Translations under genes and position numbers: made by a program
Part shown: in pieces, positions 17,506 to 27,392 of the stretch
How positions within the stretch are numbered: position 1 is the first letter of the stretch
Layout of the letters: each line of letters starts with the position of its first letter
The notes under the pieces: generated by a model
What the model was told of the DNA's origin: nothing
Databases searched by the model: none
Seen by the model: only the letters and a program-made list of their open reading frames with translations
Source: Bacteroidales bacterium
GTDB lineage: Bacteria; Bacteroidota; Bacteroidia; Bacteroidales; Muribaculaceae
Direction of reading: 5' to 3'
NCBI GenBank assembly: GCA_019415705.1
Contig: DXYS01000086.1
Span: 61,468-125,467 of the forward strand
DNA: 64,000 nt

Positions 17506-20103
17506 TCAGTTCTTGAATATCAGGTCCGTGCCTTCATCGTTGACGTCTATGATAATCGGGTGATCACGGTCGACTTTCTGAGCAAGAATATCCTTTGACA
17601 ATTGATTGAGGACAAGACGGTGGATGGCTCGCTTTACCGGACGTGCGCCGAACTCGGGGTCATAGCCCTCGTCTGCAAGGAATGACAAAGCCTTCGGGGT
17701 GACTTCGAGCGTGATGCCCGAACTGTGGGCGAGCATTTTCTGTATGCTCTTAATCTGTAGTCCGACGATTTCCTCAATCTCGACACGGTTAAGCGGCGTG
17801 AACATTATAATCTCGTCGATACGGTTGAGGAACTCGGGTCGTATCGTCTGCTTGAGCATATCAAGTACCTGCTCCTTGGTCTTCTCGACTGTCTCGGCCT
17901 TGTTATCGTCGGTCATCTTTGCGAAATTCTCGCGTATTAAAGCCGAACCCATGTTCGAGGTCATAATGATAATCGTGTTCTTGAAGTTGACGTTGCGCCC
18001 CTTGTTATCTGTCAGACGTCCGTCATCAAGCACTTGCAGCAGGATGTTGAACACATCGGGATGCGCTTTCTCAATCTCGTCGAAAAGCACGACAGAGTAG
18101 GGTTTGCGACGCACTGCCTCGGTGAGCTGGCCGCCCTCGTCGTAGCCAACGTATCCAGGAGGCGCTCCGACAAGACGAGACACAGAGTGTTTCTCCTGAT
18201 ATTCGCTCATATCAATACGGGTCATCATGTTCTCATCGTCGAAGAGGTACTCGGCCAAGGCTTTTGCAAGCTCGGTCTTACCGACACCTGTGGTGCCGAG
18301 GAAGATAAACGAGCCGATAGGACGTTTGGGGTCATTCAGGCCCGCACGAGAGCGGCGCACGGCATCGGCGATGGCGGCTATAGCCTCGTCCTGACCGACG
18401 ACACGACTGTGAAGCTCCTCCTCGAGATGCAGCAGTTTTTCTTTCTCGCTTTGCACCATCTTGTTGACGGGGATGCCGGTCCAGCGCGATACCACATCGG
18501 CAATATCCTCGGCGTCAACTTCCTCTTTGATGAGAGCCTTGTCGCCCTGCATCATGCGCAGCTGCTCCTGTATCTCTGTATTTTCTTTTTCTTTCTGCTG
18601 GATGCGTGAGTATCTGATTTCTGCCACCTTGGCATAATCACCCTCGCGCTCGGCACGCTCGGCCTCAAAGTTGAGCTGCTCGATATCAATCTTATTCTGC
18701 TGGATGCGGTTGATGAGGTCTTTTTCAGCCTTCCATTTGGCCATATATTCTTTTTCCTCCTCGCGCATAGTGGAGATTTCCTTCTCGATTTCGCTCACCT
18801 TGGCTTTGTCGCCCTCGCGCTTGATGGCCTCACGCTCGATTTCTTTCTGAGCAATGCGGCGTGTGATGTCATCGAGAGCCTGAGGCACGGAGTCAATCTC
18901 AAGTTTAAGTTTAGAGGCAGCCTCGTCGATAAGGTCGATGGCCTTGTCAGGCAGGAAACGGTCTGTGATATAGCGCTCTGACAGCTGCACGGCGGCGATA
19001 ATCGCCTCGTCGCGGATACGCACCTTGTGGTGATTCTCATAGCGCTCTTTAAGTCCGCGCAGGATTGCGATGGCGCTCATCTCGTCAGGCTCGTTGACCA
19101 TGACCTTCTGGAAACGGCGCTCAAGAGCCTTGTCTTTCTCGAAGTATTTCTGATACTCGTCAAGTGTTGTTGCGCCGATGCTACGGAGTTCACCTCGGGC
19201 AAGCGCAGGTTTGAGGATGTTTGCTGCATCCATGGCTCCCTCGCCTTTGCCGGCGCCCACGAGCGTGTGGATTTCGTCGATGAAGAGGATTATCTCGCCG
19301 TCTGACTGGGTGACCTCATTGACGATGGCTTTGAGTCGCTCCTCAAATTCGCCTTTATATTTGGCTCCTGCGACAAGTGCGCCCATATCCAACGAATATA
19401 TCTGTTTCGAGCGTAGGTTCTCGGGCACGTCGCCGCGCACGATGCGGTGGGCGAGACCTTCGGCGATTGCCGTCTTACCCGTACCCGGCTCACCGATGAG
19501 CATGGGGTTATTTTTGGTGCGTCGGCTGAGAATCTGTAGAACACGACGTATCTCTTCGTCGCGGCCGATGACCGGGTCAAGTTTGCCCGAACGTGCACGT
19601 TCATTAAGATTGACGGCATATTTTGACAAAGCATTATATGTCTCCTCAGCGCTCTGATCGGTGGCTTTCTTGCCTTTGCGCAACTCCTCGATAGCGGCGG
19701 AGAGTTCTTTCTCGCCCAAGCCGGCATTCTTGAGTATAGTCGAAGCCGGAGAGTTGACTGCAAAAATCGCCATAAGCAGCGACTCGAGCGTGACATATTC
19801 ATCGCCCTGTTTTTTTGCGATATCGAGAGCCTTCTGCATCACGTCGTTAGACGTACGGCTCAGATAGGGCTCGCTTCCCGACACCTTGGGCAGACTGTCT
19901 ATCTCGCGGTCGGTCTGCGCGGTAACCTGAGCAAGATTCACACCGACTTTCTGAAAGATGAATTTGACGACAGATTCGCCTTCTTCAATAACAGCCTTAA
20001 GCAGATGCACCGGCTCAATGGCCTGCTGGCCTGCGCCGCGCGTAATCTCAACAGCCTTTTGAATAGCCTCCTGAGATTTAATGGTGAAATTATTGAAATT
20101 CAT
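17506..20103 (-). CDS. clpB: ATP-dependent protein disaggregase ClpB
   Basis: The 865-residue protein shows the Clp N-domain (about 1-145), a first AAA+ domain with GEPGTGKTAIAEGLA, a long coiled-coil M-domain (about 405-525, rich in Glu/Lys), a second AAA+ domain with GTTGVGKTELAKALA, and the C-terminal D2-small domain. The M-domain distinguishes it from ClpA/ClpC, and no ClpP-binding IGF/IGL loop was noted. It works with DnaK to dissolve aggregates. I see no TAnnTTTG box and no CIRCE-type repeat in the 167 bases upstream. Confidence 0.98.
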   Translation of the reverse strand: MNFNNFTIKSQEAIQKAVEITRGAGQQAIEPVHLLKAVIEEGESVVKFIFQKVGVNLAQVTAQTDREIDSLPKVSGSEPYLSRTSNDVMQKALDIAKKQGDEYVTLESLLMAIFAVNSPASTILKNAGLGEKELSAAIEELRKGKKATDQSAEETYNALSKYAVNLNERARSGKLDPVIGRDEEIRRVLQILSRRTKNNPMLIGEPGTGKTAIAEGLAHRIVRGDVPENLRSKQIYSLDMGALVAGAKYKGEFEERLKAIVNEVTQSDGEIILFIDEIHTLVGAGKGEGAMDAANILKPALARGELRSIGATTLDEYQKYFEKDKALERRFQKVMVNEPDEMSAIAILRGLKERYENHHKVRIRDEAIIAAVQLSERYITDRFLPDKAIDLIDEAASKLKLEIDSVPQALDDITRRIAQKEIEREAIKREGDKAKVSEIEKEISTMREEEKEYMAKWKAEKDLINRIQQNKIDIEQLNFEAERAEREGDYAKVAEIRYSRIQQKEKENTEIQEQLRMMQGDKALIKEEVDAEDIADVVSRWTGIPVNKMVQSEKEKLLHLEEELHSRVVGQDEAIAAIADAVRRSRAGLNDPKRPIGSFIFLGTTGVGKTELAKALAEYLFDDENMMTRIDMSEYQEKHSVSRLVGAPPGYVGYDEGGQLTEAVRRKPYSVVLFDEIEKAHPDVFNILLQVLDDGRLTDNKGRNVNFKNTIIIMTSNMGSALIRENFAKMTDDNKAETVEKTKEQVLDMLKQTIRPEFLNRIDEIIMFTPLNRVEIEEIVGLQIKSIQKMLAHSSGITLEVTPKALSFLADEGYDPEFGARPVKRAIHRLVLNQLSKDILAQKVDRDHPIIIDVNDEGTDLIFKN

Positions 20104-20235
20104 ATTATATATGGATGAAATTATTATCGGTTATAGGCCGTAATCTTTTATTATTTTAAACAACAGACTCGGCGCTTTGTTTTGATTATTGCAAATCACA
20201 TGCCGAAATTATAGCGGCAGTTCGTGCTTTTTCAG

Positions 20236-20243
20236 TAATTTTG
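20236..20243 (+). promoter_or_regulatory. -7 box for the Smr-domain gene
   Basis: TAATTTTG matches TAnnTTTG and lies 27 bases before the chosen ATG (20271). No good -33 element is visible. It overlaps the alternative upstream start at 20241 and so supports the later one. Confidence 0.45.
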
Positions 20244-20270
20244 CATATAACTTTTAAAACAGCAACTAAT

Positions 20271-21380
20271 ATGGCACTTCAGATAGGCGATACAGTCCGT
20301 TTTCTCAATGACGTGGGGGGCGGTAAAATTGTCAGGATAAAAGACAATATTGCATACGTGGCAGATGAAGACGGCTTCGAAACTCCGGTCATGGCACGCG
20401 AATGTGTGGTCGTCGCTCATGCTTCTGACAGTTGTAAGACAGCAGCAGATACTGCCGAGAAATATTCCAAAACCCTCAAGACTCCCGAGCCGGCTGTCCC
20501 GTCTAAAGCCGCAGACCCCGAGCCTGTTGAGGAGAAAGTATATGAGACGGCCGAAGGCGACACGGTCAATCTCGTGCTCGCTTTCGAGCCAACTGACCGT
20601 CTGCGCCTGTCACAGTCTGATTTTGAAGCATATATAGTCAACGATTCAAATTATTTCATGTACCTGACTCTGCTGACTCGCGGCGACCTCAACGCCCCCG
20701 ACACGTGGACTACTCACTATGCAGGTATAATCGAGCCTAACATGCAAGTGCTCGTTGCGTCACTTACGACTGCCGACCTGCCTCAGATTGAGCGCTTTGC
20801 CGTACAGGCAATCGCTTTCAAGCGCGACAAGGATTTCACTGCCAAGACGCCCGTGTGGTACGAGAGCCGCTTTGACGCCTCTAAATTCGCCCGTCTGCAT
20901 TGCTTCAAGGAAAGCATATACTTTGACGCTCCGGTCATAGCCTATGACATTGTTAAAGATGACAAACTCTGCCGCCCGGCTGCTCTGCTGACCGACGAGT
21001 CGCTTGCTGAACAAATGCCTGCCAAGCCCAAAGACAGCCGTCCTGCACGCAAACCCGTCAGCAAGAAGGCTCAGAAGCATGACGAGCCGTTGGTCGTCGA
21101 TTTACACATCGATCAGCTCATCGACAGCACCAGAGGCCTGTCTAACGCCGACATGCTTAACTATCAGATTGATAAGTTCCGCGAGGTCATGGATGCCAAC
21201 CTCAGCCGGCCCGGCAGTAAAATCGTCTTCATTCACGGCAAAGGCGAGGGCGTTCTGCGCAACGCTCTTCTCAAGGAACTTAACTACCGCTATAAGTTCT
21301 GCACAGCGGCTGACGCATCGTTCCGTGAATACGGTTACGGCGCTACACAAATCACCATCGGCGTCAGACCCAAGAAATGA
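20271..21380 (+). CDS. DUF2027 and Smr domain protein
   Basis: The start at 20271 (MALQIGDTVRFLNDVGGGKI) is preferred over an in-frame ATG 30 bases earlier inside the promoter box. An N-terminal SH3-like segment (residues 1-45) is followed by a Pro/Ala/Glu linker, the DUF2027 beta-rich domain (about 95-240), a basic linker, and a C-terminal Smr domain with VDLHIDQLID and FIHGKGEGVLR. Smr domains act on nucleic acids, as nucleases in MutS2 and in RNA quality control; the Bacteroidetes protein's job is not known to me. Its stop overlaps the next gene by 4 bases. Confidence 0.9.
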   Translation: MALQIGDTVRFLNDVGGGKIVRIKDNIAYVADEDGFETPVMARECVVVAHASDSCKTAADTAEKYSKTLKTPEPAVPSKAADPEPVEEKVYETAEGDTVNLVLAFEPTDRLRLSQSDFEAYIVNDSNYFMYLTLLTRGDLNAPDTWTTHYAGIIEPNMQVLVASLTTADLPQIERFAVQAIAFKRDKDFTAKTPVWYESRFDASKFARLHCFKESIYFDAPVIAYDIVKDDKLCRPAALLTDESLAEQMPAKPKDSRPARKPVSKKAQKHDEPLVVDLHIDQLIDSTRGLSNADMLNYQIDKFREVMDANLSRPGSKIVFIHGKGEGVLRNALLKELNYRYKFCTAADASFREYGYGATQITIGVRPKK

Positions 21381-22177
21381 TAATATATTTCAGCGCAACA
21401 GGCAACTCACGCATCGTAGCCTCCCTTTTATCGAAGGAACTGTCAGACAGTGCAGTAATCGACATCAGAGGCGACATGCTGACTCTGTCCGCGTCGACAT
21501 CATTGGACGCTCGCGGCAGCCGGCACATTGTCTGGGTCTTTCCGGTCCATGCTTGGGCCGTGCCTGACATGTTGGCAGATTTTATGTCAAAGGTTGACAT
21601 AGCAGGAGCGGAGCAAAGCATACATCATATGGTCTGCACTTGCGGCGACGATATTGGCATGACTGACCGTCAGTGGCGTCGGCTCTTGTCCGCGCGTGGG
21701 TGGGAGACGGGAGTTTGCTCATCGGTGCAGATGCCCAATACCTATGTTACATTCCCGGGGTTTGACATAGACTCTGAAACTGTCGAGTCAGCCAAACTTG
21801 CTGCCGCTACAACTCGAGTCAACGAAATTGCAGCCATGATAAAAGGGCAGGGAAGCCAACAGGATGAATTGGTCGTAAGAGGCTCATTTCCTAGATTTAA
21901 ATCCGGAGCTTTAAAGCGATTCTTTAAGCGTTTCCTGATGAATCCGTCTGAATTCGGAGCGACTGACGGCTGCATATCATGCGGACGCTGCGCATCGGTT
22001 TGTCCGACGGGCAATATCGTGCTTAGCTCCGACCGCAGACCGCAGTGGGGCAAGGAATGTATGATTTGCCTCGCATGCTACCATGTCTGTCCGCGTCACG
22101 CCGTGAGATACGGACGGCAAACACGCAACAAAGGACAATATCAGACCGGATTAAAACAACTAAATAAAACCCTGTAG
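21377..22177 (+). CDS. EFR1-family flavodoxin-ferredoxin fusion
   Basis: The 266-residue protein starts with a flavodoxin fold (IIYFSATGNSRIVASLLSKEL, the FMN phosphate loop is SATGNS). It ends with two 4Fe-4S motifs: CISCGRCASVCPTGNI and CMICLACYHVCPRHAV. This is the EFR1 (ferredoxin plus flavodoxin) architecture, an electron carrier with unknown partner in most hosts. It overlaps the Smr gene by 4 bases, and its 3' end faces surE with only 6 bases between the stops. Confidence 0.92.
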   Translation: MIIYFSATGNSRIVASLLSKELSDSAVIDIRGDMLTLSASTSLDARGSRHIVWVFPVHAWAVPDMLADFMSKVDIAGAEQSIHHMVCTCGDDIGMTDRQWRRLLSARGWETGVCSSVQMPNTYVTFPGFDIDSETVESAKLAAATTRVNEIAAMIKGQGSQQDELVVRGSFPRFKSGALKRFFKRFLMNPSEFGATDGCISCGRCASVCPTGNIVLSSDRRPQWGKECMICLACYHVCPRHAVRYGRQTRNKGQYQTGLKQLNKTL

Positions 22178-22183
22178 CCGCTA

Positions 22184-22966
22184 TCAGCGGTCAAATCTGC
22201 CGCCCATAGTCTTGATACGGCTCAAATCGGTCATGTCGGGCTTGACAGGAACGACCGAAATATAATCGCGTGCGAGCCAGTATTCGTCTGTGTCAGTGGC
22301 ATCCGCATCTTCGTTAATAAAACGGCCCTCTAACCAGTAGAAAGGATTGCCATGCGGATCGAGATAGCGGGCATAGCCGTCTGACCAGTGACCGCGTGCC
22401 GACCGGCAGACTCTGACACCCTTGGGCACGACTTTGGCCGGAATGTTGACATTGAGACATACCCCTTCGGGCAAACCATTGTCGAGTACGTCGTCGATAA
22501 TAGCGCTTACAAACTGCGTCGACAGAGAGAAATCAGCCTTAATCGAATGATGCAGCAAAGAAAATCCGACTGACGGAATACCTTCCATACAACCCTCCAA
22601 CACAGCGCCCATAGTTCCCGAATAGATTATAGACGTCCCGGAGTTTGATCCGTGATTGATACCCGCCAGAATCAAATCGGGCCGACGCGGACAGACAGCA
22701 TGCAAACCTAATTTGATACAGTCGACAGGCGTACCGTTGACACTAAACATTCGTGCGCCGTTGTAATCATCATGGGACGTTATGCGTAACGACGAGTCGA
22801 CCGTGAATGCCGACGACATGCCCGAATGTTGCACAGCCGGGGCTACGACAATAACATCGGCCTTTTCGCCGACACAATCTACAAGATGACGCAGCCCTTT
22901 TGCATTTATGCTGTCATCGTTACTTATCATTACGAGCTTACGGCGCTCAGTCCGGTTTTCTGACAT
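22184..22966 (-). CDS. surE: 5'/3'-nucleotidase SurE
   Basis: I place the start at the ATG 22964-22966 (MSENRTERRKLVMISNDDS) because a -7 box at 23000-23007 covers the longer frame's start at 23002. The 260-residue protein has the metal-binding N-terminal SNDD motif, GTPVDCIKLG, and the loop NHGSNSGTSIIYSGTMGAV, all SurE hallmarks. It removes phosphate from nucleoside monophosphates and helps in stationary-phase survival. It is transcribed away from parA. Confidence 0.96.
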   Translation of the reverse strand: MSENRTERRKLVMISNDDSINAKGLRHLVDCVGEKADVIVVAPAVQHSGMSSAFTVDSSLRITSHDDYNGARMFSVNGTPVDCIKLGLHAVCPRRPDLILAGINHGSNSGTSIIYSGTMGAVLEGCMEGIPSVGFSLLHHSIKADFSLSTQFVSAIIDDVLDNGLPEGVCLNVNIPAKVVPKGVRVCRSARGHWSDGYARYLDPHGNPFYWLEGRFINEDADATDTDEYWLARDYISVVPVKPDMTDLSRIKTMGGRFDR

Positions 22967-22999
22967 ATCCTTAATATTGGCTTTGACTTTAAAACATTG

Positions 23000-23007
23000 C
23001 AAATTTA
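23000..23007 (-). promoter_or_regulatory. -7 box for surE
   Basis: TAAATTTG on the minus strand matches TAnnTTTG and puts transcription start near 22993, about 27 bases before the surE ATG. No clear -33 TTTG. Confidence 0.45.
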
Positions 23008-23061
23008 ATGCTTATTTCCGACATATTTGCCATCACGCCTTGTCATTTTTGAGTCATTAGA

Positions 23062-23093
23062 TTTCATATTCTGCGGATTTTTGAGTTACTTTG
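23062..23093 (+). promoter_or_regulatory. Possible parA promoter
   Basis: TTTC (23062-23065) and TTACTTTG (23086-23093) are separated by 20 bases, each with one mismatch to the TTTG / TAnnTTTG pair. The implied leader before the parA ATG (23121) is about 21 bases. Weak support. Confidence 0.35.
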
Positions 23094-23120
23094 CAAGTAA
23101 ATCTACAACAGACATTGACA

Positions 23121-23927
23121 ATGGGTAAAATCATAGCAATAGCCAATCAGAAAGGTGGAGTCGGCAAGACCACAACCACCATCAATTTAGCAGCTTCGCT
23201 TGCAAACGAAGGCAAGAAGGTGCTGATTATCGATGCCGACCCTCAGGCCAACGCTACTTCGGGCTACGGAATTGATCCGCGCTCGATGACATCTTCTATT
23301 TACGAGTGCCTTGTCGACTCATACCCCCTCGCCGGTTCTCAGGTCAAGACATGCATGGACGGTCTCGATTTAATAGGCTCACGCATTGACCTCGCCGGCG
23401 CCGAGCTTGAGCTGATAAACAAAGACGAGCGTGAGAAAGTGCTTGCCAAACTTACTGACGACATACGTGACCAATACGACTATATACTCATCGACTGCTC
23501 GCCGTCACTCGGACTTATAACGGTCAATGCACTTACGGCTGCCGATTCGGTCATAATCCCCGTGCAGGCCGAGTATTTCGCTCTCGAAGGCATCAGTAAG
23601 CTGATGAACACAATACGCATTATAAAGTCGCGTCTAAATCCGGCACTCGAGATTGAAGGTTTTCTTCTGACTATGTACGACGCACGTCTGCGTCTTGCAA
23701 ATCAGATATACGAGGAGCTTAAAAGCTATTTCGGAGACATGGTTTTCAACACCGTCATCCCGCGCAACATCCGTCTGAGCGAGGCCCCCTCGCACGGTCT
23801 ACCCGCGCTGCTTTACGATGCCGAGAGCCGTGGAGCTACCAGCCACATCCTCCTCGCCAAAGAAATAATCGCAAAGCATCGCCATCAGGGCGCCGCTAAC
23901 AAATCACATCAAGCACAATCCAACTGA
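23121..23927 (+). CDS. parA: Chromosome partitioning ATPase ParA (Soj)
   Basis: The ATG at 23121 gives MGKIIAIANQKGGVGKTTTT, with the deviant Walker A KGGVGKTT directly at the N-terminus as in chromosomal Soj proteins. The ATG 30 bases earlier overlaps the promoter. IDADPQANATSG and LIDCSPSLGLITVNAL are further ParA motifs. It binds DNA nonspecifically and works with ParB to segregate origins. The parB gene follows 5 bases after the stop. Confidence 0.97.
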   Translation: MGKIIAIANQKGGVGKTTTTINLAASLANEGKKVLIIDADPQANATSGYGIDPRSMTSSIYECLVDSYPLAGSQVKTCMDGLDLIGSRIDLAGAELELINKDEREKVLAKLTDDIRDQYDYILIDCSPSLGLITVNALTAADSVIIPVQAEYFALEGISKLMNTIRIIKSRLNPALEIEGFLLTMYDARLRLANQIYEELKSYFGDMVFNTVIPRNIRLSEAPSHGLPALLYDAESRGATSHILLAKEIIAKHRHQGAANKSHQAQSN

Positions 23928-23932
23928 AAATA

Positions 23933-24850
23933 ATGTCGAATAAACGCAATGCCCTCGGACGAGGACTCAGCTCGCTTATATCAATGGACGACACCCCCGC
24001 AAGAGGGTCGTCGGCTATAAACGAGATAAAATTACAATATATATCGCCTAATCCCGACCAACCGCGCACAAGTTTTGACGAAGAGGCCCTTGACGAACTG
24101 GCCGCCTCCATCCGTGAGTTGGGTATAATCCAGCCTGTCTCGTTACGTAAAGTCGGGCCCGACAGCTATCAGATTATAGCCGGCGAACGACGTTACCGCG
24201 CAGCCATCAAAGCAGGGCTTGAGACTGTGCCGGCCTATATCCGCACGGCAAACGAAGCCGAGCTCACCGAAATGGCGCTCATCGAGAATATCCAACGTGA
24301 AGATCTCAATGCAATCGAAATCGCGCTGACATTCAAGAAGCTGATTGACCAATATGCTCTTACACAGGAACGCCTTAGTGAACGCATCGGTAAAAAGCGT
24401 GCGACAATAGCCAATTTCCTGCGTCTGCTCAAACTTCCGGCCGAAGTGCAGTTGGGTTTACGTGACAAACGCGTGGACATGGGTCACGCACGTGCATTGC
24501 TGACCATATCCGACCCGTCGCTACAGCTCAAACTATACAACGAGATTCTGCGCAACGGACTGTCAGTCAGACGCGTCGAGGAACTTGCCAAAGCCTATCA
24601 GCGCGGCGAGACACCGGCAGCCGCCGACAAAACCAAAGGCTCAGGCAGCAGATATACCGGCAGTGATTTTGACATTCTTAAAAAGCATCTGTCGTCTGTA
24701 TTTAATACTAAAGTACAGTTCTCCTGTGACAAAAGCGGAAAGGGCAAAATCACCTTCCCGTTTAAGGACGACGACGAGCTCGAGCGCCTGATAACGATTT
24801 TTGATAACCTCAATGCTTCAGGCGAAAACAACGGCAGCCGGCATGCTTAA
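23933..24850 (+). CDS. parB: Chromosome partitioning protein ParB
   Basis: The 305-residue protein has the N-terminal CTPase/ParB box (GERRYRAA, ALIENIQREDLNAIE), a helix-turn-helix (LTQERLSERIGKKRATIANFLRLL) and a C-terminal dimerisation segment. It loads on parS sites as a CTP-dependent clamp. No perfect parS 16-mer was noticed near the gene. The stop overlaps the start of the next gene. Confidence 0.97.
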   Translation: MSNKRNALGRGLSSLISMDDTPARGSSAINEIKLQYISPNPDQPRTSFDEEALDELAASIRELGIIQPVSLRKVGPDSYQIIAGERRYRAAIKAGLETVPAYIRTANEAELTEMALIENIQREDLNAIEIALTFKKLIDQYALTQERLSERIGKKRATIANFLRLLKLPAEVQLGLRDKRVDMGHARALLTISDPSLQLKLYNEILRNGLSVRRVEELAKAYQRGETPAAADKTKGSGSRYTGSDFDILKKHLSSVFNTKVQFSCDKSGKGKITFPFKDDDELERLITIFDNLNASGENNGSRHA

Positions 24851-25625
24851 TACAGGCAAAAAGATATTCCTGACATTTTTTGTCACAATGCTGCTCGCCG
24901 TGTCGGCTCACGCTCAGCATATGCCGTCACGCCATCGTCACCCGGCACCTACAGATACAGTATCGGCAGCGCTGCCCGACTCAATACCTGTCGGAGCGCC
25001 TGTGACACATCCGGCCGCTGTGGTCGAAGACCGCATTGCGCTGTCAGGCGACTCACTTGTCGTCACCCCCGTCGACACCGTCGCGGTAAAAGCTTTCAGT
25101 GAATACGATGTGTGGGAGGAACGCAAAGTCGAGTTTAATCCCGATCCGACTCGCGCGGTATGGATGTCCGCTCTTTTCCCCGGTCTCGGGCAGATATACA
25201 ACCGCCGCTACTGGAAACTGCCCATCATTGTCGGCGGTTATCTCGGACTCGGCTATGCCACATCATGGAACAACGGCATGCTGCGAGACTATACACGTGC
25301 CTACCGTGACATAATGGATACAGACCCCTCGACAAATTCATATATGAATTTTTTTCCTCCTAACACCAAAGAGGAGGATCTCGATAAAACTTGGCTAAAA
25401 AATGTCTTGCAATCACGCAAGAACTATTACCGCCGCAACCGCGACCTGTGCATAATCTGTATGGTTGGAGTATATCTTCTCGCCATGGTCGATGCATATG
25501 TCGACGCATCTCTCTCTCATTTTGACATCAGTCCTGACCTTTCGATGGACGTATCGCCCGCGATTTTCCGTGACGACAGATCATATAAGCCGTCTGTCGG
25601 ATTGCTGTGGGCCCTGACTTTCTGA
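24843..25625 (+). CDS. DUF5683 family membrane protein
   Basis: I chose the ATG at 24843 (MLNTGKKIFLTFFVTMLLAVSAHAQ), since it starts a good signal peptide; in-frame ATGs at 24801 and 24813 would place 10-14 extra polar residues before it. A Pro/Ala/Asp linker is followed by the DUF5683 core: RAVWMSALFPGLGQIYNRRYWKLPI, a membrane segment, the 'DYTRAYRD' region, and a second hydrophobic helix (CIICMVGVYLLAMVDAYVDA). In Bacteroidetes this family commonly sits between parB and a lytic transglycosylase gene. Function unknown, probably envelope-related. Confidence 0.85.
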   Translation: MLNTGKKIFLTFFVTMLLAVSAHAQHMPSRHRHPAPTDTVSAALPDSIPVGAPVTHPAAVVEDRIALSGDSLVVTPVDTVAVKAFSEYDVWEERKVEFNPDPTRAVWMSALFPGLGQIYNRRYWKLPIIVGGYLGLGYATSWNNGMLRDYTRAYRDIMDTDPSTNSYMNFFPPNTKEEDLDKTWLKNVLQSRKNYYRRNRDLCIICMVGVYLLAMVDAYVDASLSHFDISPDLSMDVSPAIFRDDRSYKPSVGLLWALTF

Positions 25626-25646
25626 CACTAATAAAATCTGCCTTAA

Positions 25647-27350
25647 ATGGATAAACCAAATATCATCACATCTCTTGTCACATTATCTGCCGCGGTTTTT
25701 GCGCCGATAACACTCCCGGCATCCAACGCACCGTCTCTGCTCGATATAAAAGACTCGCTGCACACGTCATCTCAGATTGTCTATCCGGAGTCTTTTGAGA
25801 CAAACACTACAAAAATGCTCGAGAACTGGTATCTAAAAAACTATGCCGTTCTCGACCGCGATGCTGATTCCCGTGAAAGCATTAGAGCTACTGACGAGCA
25901 AATCATAGCTCGTCTCGCCTCTCTGCCGACTGTAATAGAGATGCCGTTTAACTCTGTCGTGAGGAACTATATCGACATGTACTCCGAGCGCAAAAAGCAG
26001 CTCGTCGAGAACATGCTCGGCCTCAGCCTCTACTATCTTCCCATCTTCGAGCAGGCGCTCGACCGTCACAACCTGCCGTTAGAGCTTAAATATCTGCCCG
26101 TCATTGAGTCTGCGCTCAATCCGGTAGCCGTTTCACGAGCCGGAGCGACAGGCCTGTGGCAGTTTATGTTGCCCACCGCTTCCGGACTCGGACTTGAGGT
26201 AAACTCACTTGTCGACCAACGACGTGACCCGTATGCATCATCCGAGGCCGCAGCCGTATATCTCGGGCAACTGTACTCGACATTCGGCGACTGGTCACTC
26301 GCCATTGCGGCATACAACTGCGGACCGGGAAACGTCAACAAAGCGCTTCGTCGCGCCGGGGGCGGCAAAAAAGACTTCTGGGAGATTTATCCATTCCTTC
26401 CGGCCGAGACACGCGGTTACGTGCCGGCATTCATCGCGGCAAATTATGTGATGAACAATTTTGACAAGCACAATATATCACCCGCTCTTGCACGCAAGCC
26501 TGTACTGACCGACACCATCCACGTCAGCCGTCGTGTCCACTTCGACCAGATTTCAGACGTACTTGCCATTCCTGTCGAGGAGATTCGCGTGCTCAACCCT
26601 CAGTATCGACGCGACCTCATACCCGGCGATATCCGTCCCTATACACTCGTCCTGCCGTCTATGCAGGTTTATGCATATCTTGCAAATGAAGATTCAATCG
26701 TTAACCACAACGCCGCTCTCTATGCCCGTCGCGGGGTAGTGGAGCCTTCAGACGGCACGGTCAAGGGCAAAGACTCGCGCGGCGAATACGTCGAGGAGAC
26801 GGTCATCAAATACCACACCGTGCGCCGCGGCGAAAACCTCACATCGATTGCACGTAAATACGGGGTAACTGTCAGCTCGATACGTCAGGCTAACAAGATT
26901 GGCAAAAAGGTATCGCGTGGCAAAAAACTAAAAATCCCCACTGTCACACGCCGCTACATAGAGTCCGAGCCGGTCTATGAGGGCTACGAATCAACCGGCA
27001 CTGCAGGTGACAGCATCACTGTAGCTGTCGCAGACAGCGTCACCACCGACAGCGTTGTCGCTCAGTCTGCTGTCGTTCTGCCGCCCAATCATGAGCCGGC
27101 CATTGACGAAAACGAGATTGTCGATGAACCTAAGGTGACTAAACCTGCAAAGGCTAAAGCCAAGACAGAAAAAGCCGCAAAAACCAAACAGGCAAAACAG
27201 ACAACGACCAAACACAAAATCAAACGTGGCGAGAGCCTCTCGACCATCGCGCGTAAATATCACGTGACAGTCAAGGCTCTGCGGCAGGCAAACAATATGA
27301 AAAATGACCGCATTACAGCCGGCCAGACTCTCATAATTCCTCAGCGATAA
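25647..27350 (+). CDS. mltD: Membrane-bound lytic murein transglycosylase D with two LysM domains
   Basis: The 567-residue protein has a signal peptide, an SLT domain at about residues 135-290 with the catalytic Glu in YLPVIESALNP and the conserved GATGLWQFM and AIAAYNCGPGNV motifs, then two LysM repeats near 391-434 and at the C-terminus (520-567). A Lys/Ala/Thr-rich linker of about 60 residues separates them. It cuts the MurNAc-GlcNAc bond in murein to give anhydro-MurNAc, a substrate for recycling. It is 21 bases behind the DUF5683 gene in the parAB row. Confidence 0.95.
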   Translation: MDKPNIITSLVTLSAAVFAPITLPASNAPSLLDIKDSLHTSSQIVYPESFETNTTKMLENWYLKNYAVLDRDADSRESIRATDEQIIARLASLPTVIEMPFNSVVRNYIDMYSERKKQLVENMLGLSLYYLPIFEQALDRHNLPLELKYLPVIESALNPVAVSRAGATGLWQFMLPTASGLGLEVNSLVDQRRDPYASSEAAAVYLGQLYSTFGDWSLAIAAYNCGPGNVNKALRRAGGGKKDFWEIYPFLPAETRGYVPAFIAANYVMNNFDKHNISPALARKPVLTDTIHVSRRVHFDQISDVLAIPVEEIRVLNPQYRRDLIPGDIRPYTLVLPSMQVYAYLANEDSIVNHNAALYARRGVVEPSDGTVKGKDSRGEYVEETVIKYHTVRRGENLTSIARKYGVTVSSIRQANKIGKKVSRGKKLKIPTVTRRYIESEPVYEGYESTGTAGDSITVAVADSVTTDSVVAQSAVVLPPNHEPAIDENEIVDEPKVTKPAKAKAKTEKAAKTKQAKQTTTKHKIKRGESLSTIARKYHVTVKALRQANNMKNDRITAGQTLIIPQR

Positions 27351-27392
27351 TTATCCTTACACAAAATCCATAAACCACATCACATTCATCGC